A stretch of DNA of 64,000 nt, taken from contig NZ_LT607413.1 in NCBI RefSeq assembly GCF_900091495.1, forward strand, positions 5,781,001 through 5,845,000, in the 5' to 3' direction. The position numbers were made by a program, and so were the translations under genes. This stretch comes from Micromonospora echinospora (GTDB lineage: Bacteria > Actinomycetota > Actinomycetes > Mycobacteriales > Micromonosporaceae). Positions 62,660 through 64,000 of this stretch are shown here, one piece after another; position 1 is the first letter of the stretch; each line of letters opens with the position of its first letter. The notes beneath the pieces are model-generated. The model searched no databases and was not told the origin of the DNA. It saw nothing but the letters and a program-made list of their open reading frames with translations.

Positions 62660-64000
62660 ATGTGCGGAATCACCGGCTGGGCTTCCTTCGACCGCGACCT
62701 GCGGTCGGAGCACCAGGTCATCGAGGCGATGGTCGCGACCATGACCCCTCGGGGTCCGGACGCGGGCGGGCGCTGGCTCGACGCGCACGCGGCCATCGGG
62801 CACCGCCGCCTCGCCGTGATCGACATCATCGGCGGGCAGCAGCCGATGGTGGCCGAGTCGGCCGGCGCCGAGGTGGTGCTCACCTACAGCGGTGAGGTCT
62901 ACAACTTCGTGGAGCTGCGCGATGAGCTGCGCCGCCTCGGCCACCCCTTCCACACCCAGAGCGACACCGAGGTGCTGCTCCGTGCCTACCTCGAATGGGG
63001 CGAGGAGGTGGTGCACCGCCTCAACGGCATGTACGCCTTCGCCGTGTGGGACCAGCGCCGCCAGTCGCTCATCCTGGTGCGGGACCGGCTGGGCATCAAG
63101 CCGCTGTACTACAGCCAGGCCGCCGGCGGGGTGCTGTTCGGCTCGGAGCCGAAGGCGATCCTCGCCCACCCGGAGGTCGAGCCCCGGGTGGACCTGGACG
63201 GCATCCGCGAGGCGTACAGCCTGCTGTTCAACACCGGCCCGTCGGTCTGGTCGGGCATCCGGGAGGTGCTGCCGGGGTCGGTGGTCCGGTTCGACCGGTC
63301 GGGCCTGACCGAGCGGACGTACTGGCGGATCGAGGCCCGGCCGCACACCGACGACCTGCCGACCACCCTGGCGAACGTCCGGCACCTGCTCGTCGACAGC
63401 GCCCACCGGCAGCTCGAGGCGGACGTGCCCCGGTGCACCCTGCTCTCCGGCGGTCTGGACTCCACCGTCCTGACCGCGCTGCTCAACCGGGAGATCCAGC
63501 ACCGGGAGGGTCCCGGAGAGCGCATCCGTTCGTTCGCCGTGGACTACCACGACCAGCAGGAACAGTTCACCGCCGACGTCCTGCGTTCCAGCCCGGACGC
63601 GCCGTTCGCCCGTGAGGCGGGCGAGTTCATCGGCTCGGACCACCACACGATCCTGCTCGACCCCGACCGGCTCCTCGACCCGGCGAACCGGCAGGCCGTC
63701 GTGATCGCCCGGGACTCGCCGATCGGTGTCGGCGACATGGACACGTCCCTCTACCTGCTCTTCGGTGAGATCAGGCGGACCTCCACCGTCGCGCTCTCCG
63801 GGGAGGCGGCCGACGAGGTCTTCGGCGGATACCCCTGGTTCCACTCGCCGCAGGCGCTCGCCGCCGACACCTTCCCCTGGCTGCTGGTCACCAACGACCG
63901 GCAGGCCATGCCGCTGCACCCGGACCTCTCCGCCAAGCTGCGGCTGCGCGAGTTCCAGGCGGACACCTACCGGGACGCCCTCGCGGCGGTCCCGGTGCAC
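62660..64000 (+). CDS. asnB: Asparagine synthase (glutamine-hydrolysing), 3' end beyond window
   Basis: The first 447 codons of an AsnB-type amidotransferase. Cys2 (MCGITGWASF) is the glutaminase nucleophile; RGPDAGGRWLD, HRRLAVIDIIGGQQPM, SGEVYNFVELR and RDRLGIKPLYY complete the class II glutaminase domain (1-200). The synthetase domain has the PP-loop LLSGGLDSTVLTALL (about 260) and SGEAADEVFGGYPWF. It transfers ammonia to an AMP-activated acid, usually aspartate. Many actinomycete copies serve amide formation in natural-product clusters, and the divergent exporter fits that, but the rest of the locus is outside the window. GTGGAGGGG ribosome site. Confidence 0.93.
   Translation, partial: MCGITGWASFDRDLRSEHQVIEAMVATMTPRGPDAGGRWLDAHAAIGHRRLAVIDIIGGQQPMVAESAGAEVVLTYSGEVYNFVELRDELRRLGHPFHTQSDTEVLLRAYLEWGEEVVHRLNGMYAFAVWDQRRQSLILVRDRLGIKPLYYSQAAGGVLFGSEPKAILAHPEVEPRVDLDGIREAYSLLFNTGPSVWSGIREVLPGSVVRFDRSGLTERTYWRIEARPHTDDLPTTLANVRHLLVDSAHRQLEADVPRCTLLSGGLDSTVLTALLNREIQHREGPGERIRSFAVDYHDQQEQFTADVLRSSPDAPFAREAGEFIGSDHHTILLDPDRLLDPANRQAVVIARDSPIGVGDMDTSLYLLFGEIRRTSTVALSGEAADEVFGGYPWFHSPQALAADTFPWLLVTNDRQAMPLHPDLSAKLRLREFQADTYRDALAAVPVH

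Overview
The window is high-GC DNA (GC-rich third codon positions, many GTG/TTG starts, ATGA/GTGA start-stop overlaps, SARP, DUF5753-type and FHA/STK proteins, many secreted hydrolases with ricin-type or CBM2 modules). It reads as the chromosome of a filamentous actinomycete. Gene content and style fit Micromonosporaceae (Micromonospora-like); that placement is inference. No rRNA, tRNA or CRISPR array was seen.

Layout. 0-7.6 kb: an XRE/DUF5753 regulator, an FHA-FAD oxidoreductase fusion, a lipoprotein, a transmembrane Ser/Thr kinase and a PaaX-type regulator. A ~60 bp element carrying a 16-codon ORF precedes the kinase and recurs 3 kb away beside a decayed DUF262 gene. 7.8-19.9 kb: secreted biomass-degrading enzymes (two CE1/PHB-depolymerase-type esterases with CBM2 or ricin modules, a GH64 beta-1,3-glucanase and an S1 protease sharing a ricin module), interleaved with a cation/proton antiporter, a subtilase remnant, a TetR/FBP pair with a clear operator, and two HTH regulators. 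20-29.3 kb: VOC protein, zinc-finger protein, secreted Fn3-like protein beside a SARP regulator, DUF6585-like protein, TetR-controlled ABC exporter, methyltransferase and a PET-hydrolase-like cutinase.

29.4-44 kb: an acyl-CoA catabolic island with an acyl-CoA dehydrogenase pair, a complete branched-chain-amino-acid-type (HAAT) ABC importer, two SDRs, an APH-like kinase and an ACAD10/11-type dehydrogenase, then TetR and large LuxR regulators. Four promoters of this island share the operator TRCACT-N4-RTGYA. The kinase + dehydrogenase + SDR set resembles the levulinate / 4-hydroxy-acid pathway (LvaA/LvaC/LvaD; human ACAD10/11), so I propose import and phosphorylation-dependent catabolism of 4-hydroxy or 4-oxo acids.

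44-47.8 kb: MerR regulator, a broken P-loop kinase gene, a GyrI-like protein, a PhyH-type dioxygenase and a TrmH-family RNA methyltransferase. 47.9-56.4 kb: a second acyl-CoA module (alcohol and aldehyde dehydrogenases diverging from a beta-oxidation operon of ACAD, SDR, ACAD, MaoC and acyl-CoA ligase). It is controlled by a local TetR with two matching operators (AAACT-N9-AGTTT). 56.5-64 kb: secreted M23 peptidase, two MFS transporters, NAD kinase, a small secreted protein, and the start of an asparagine synthetase cut by the window end.
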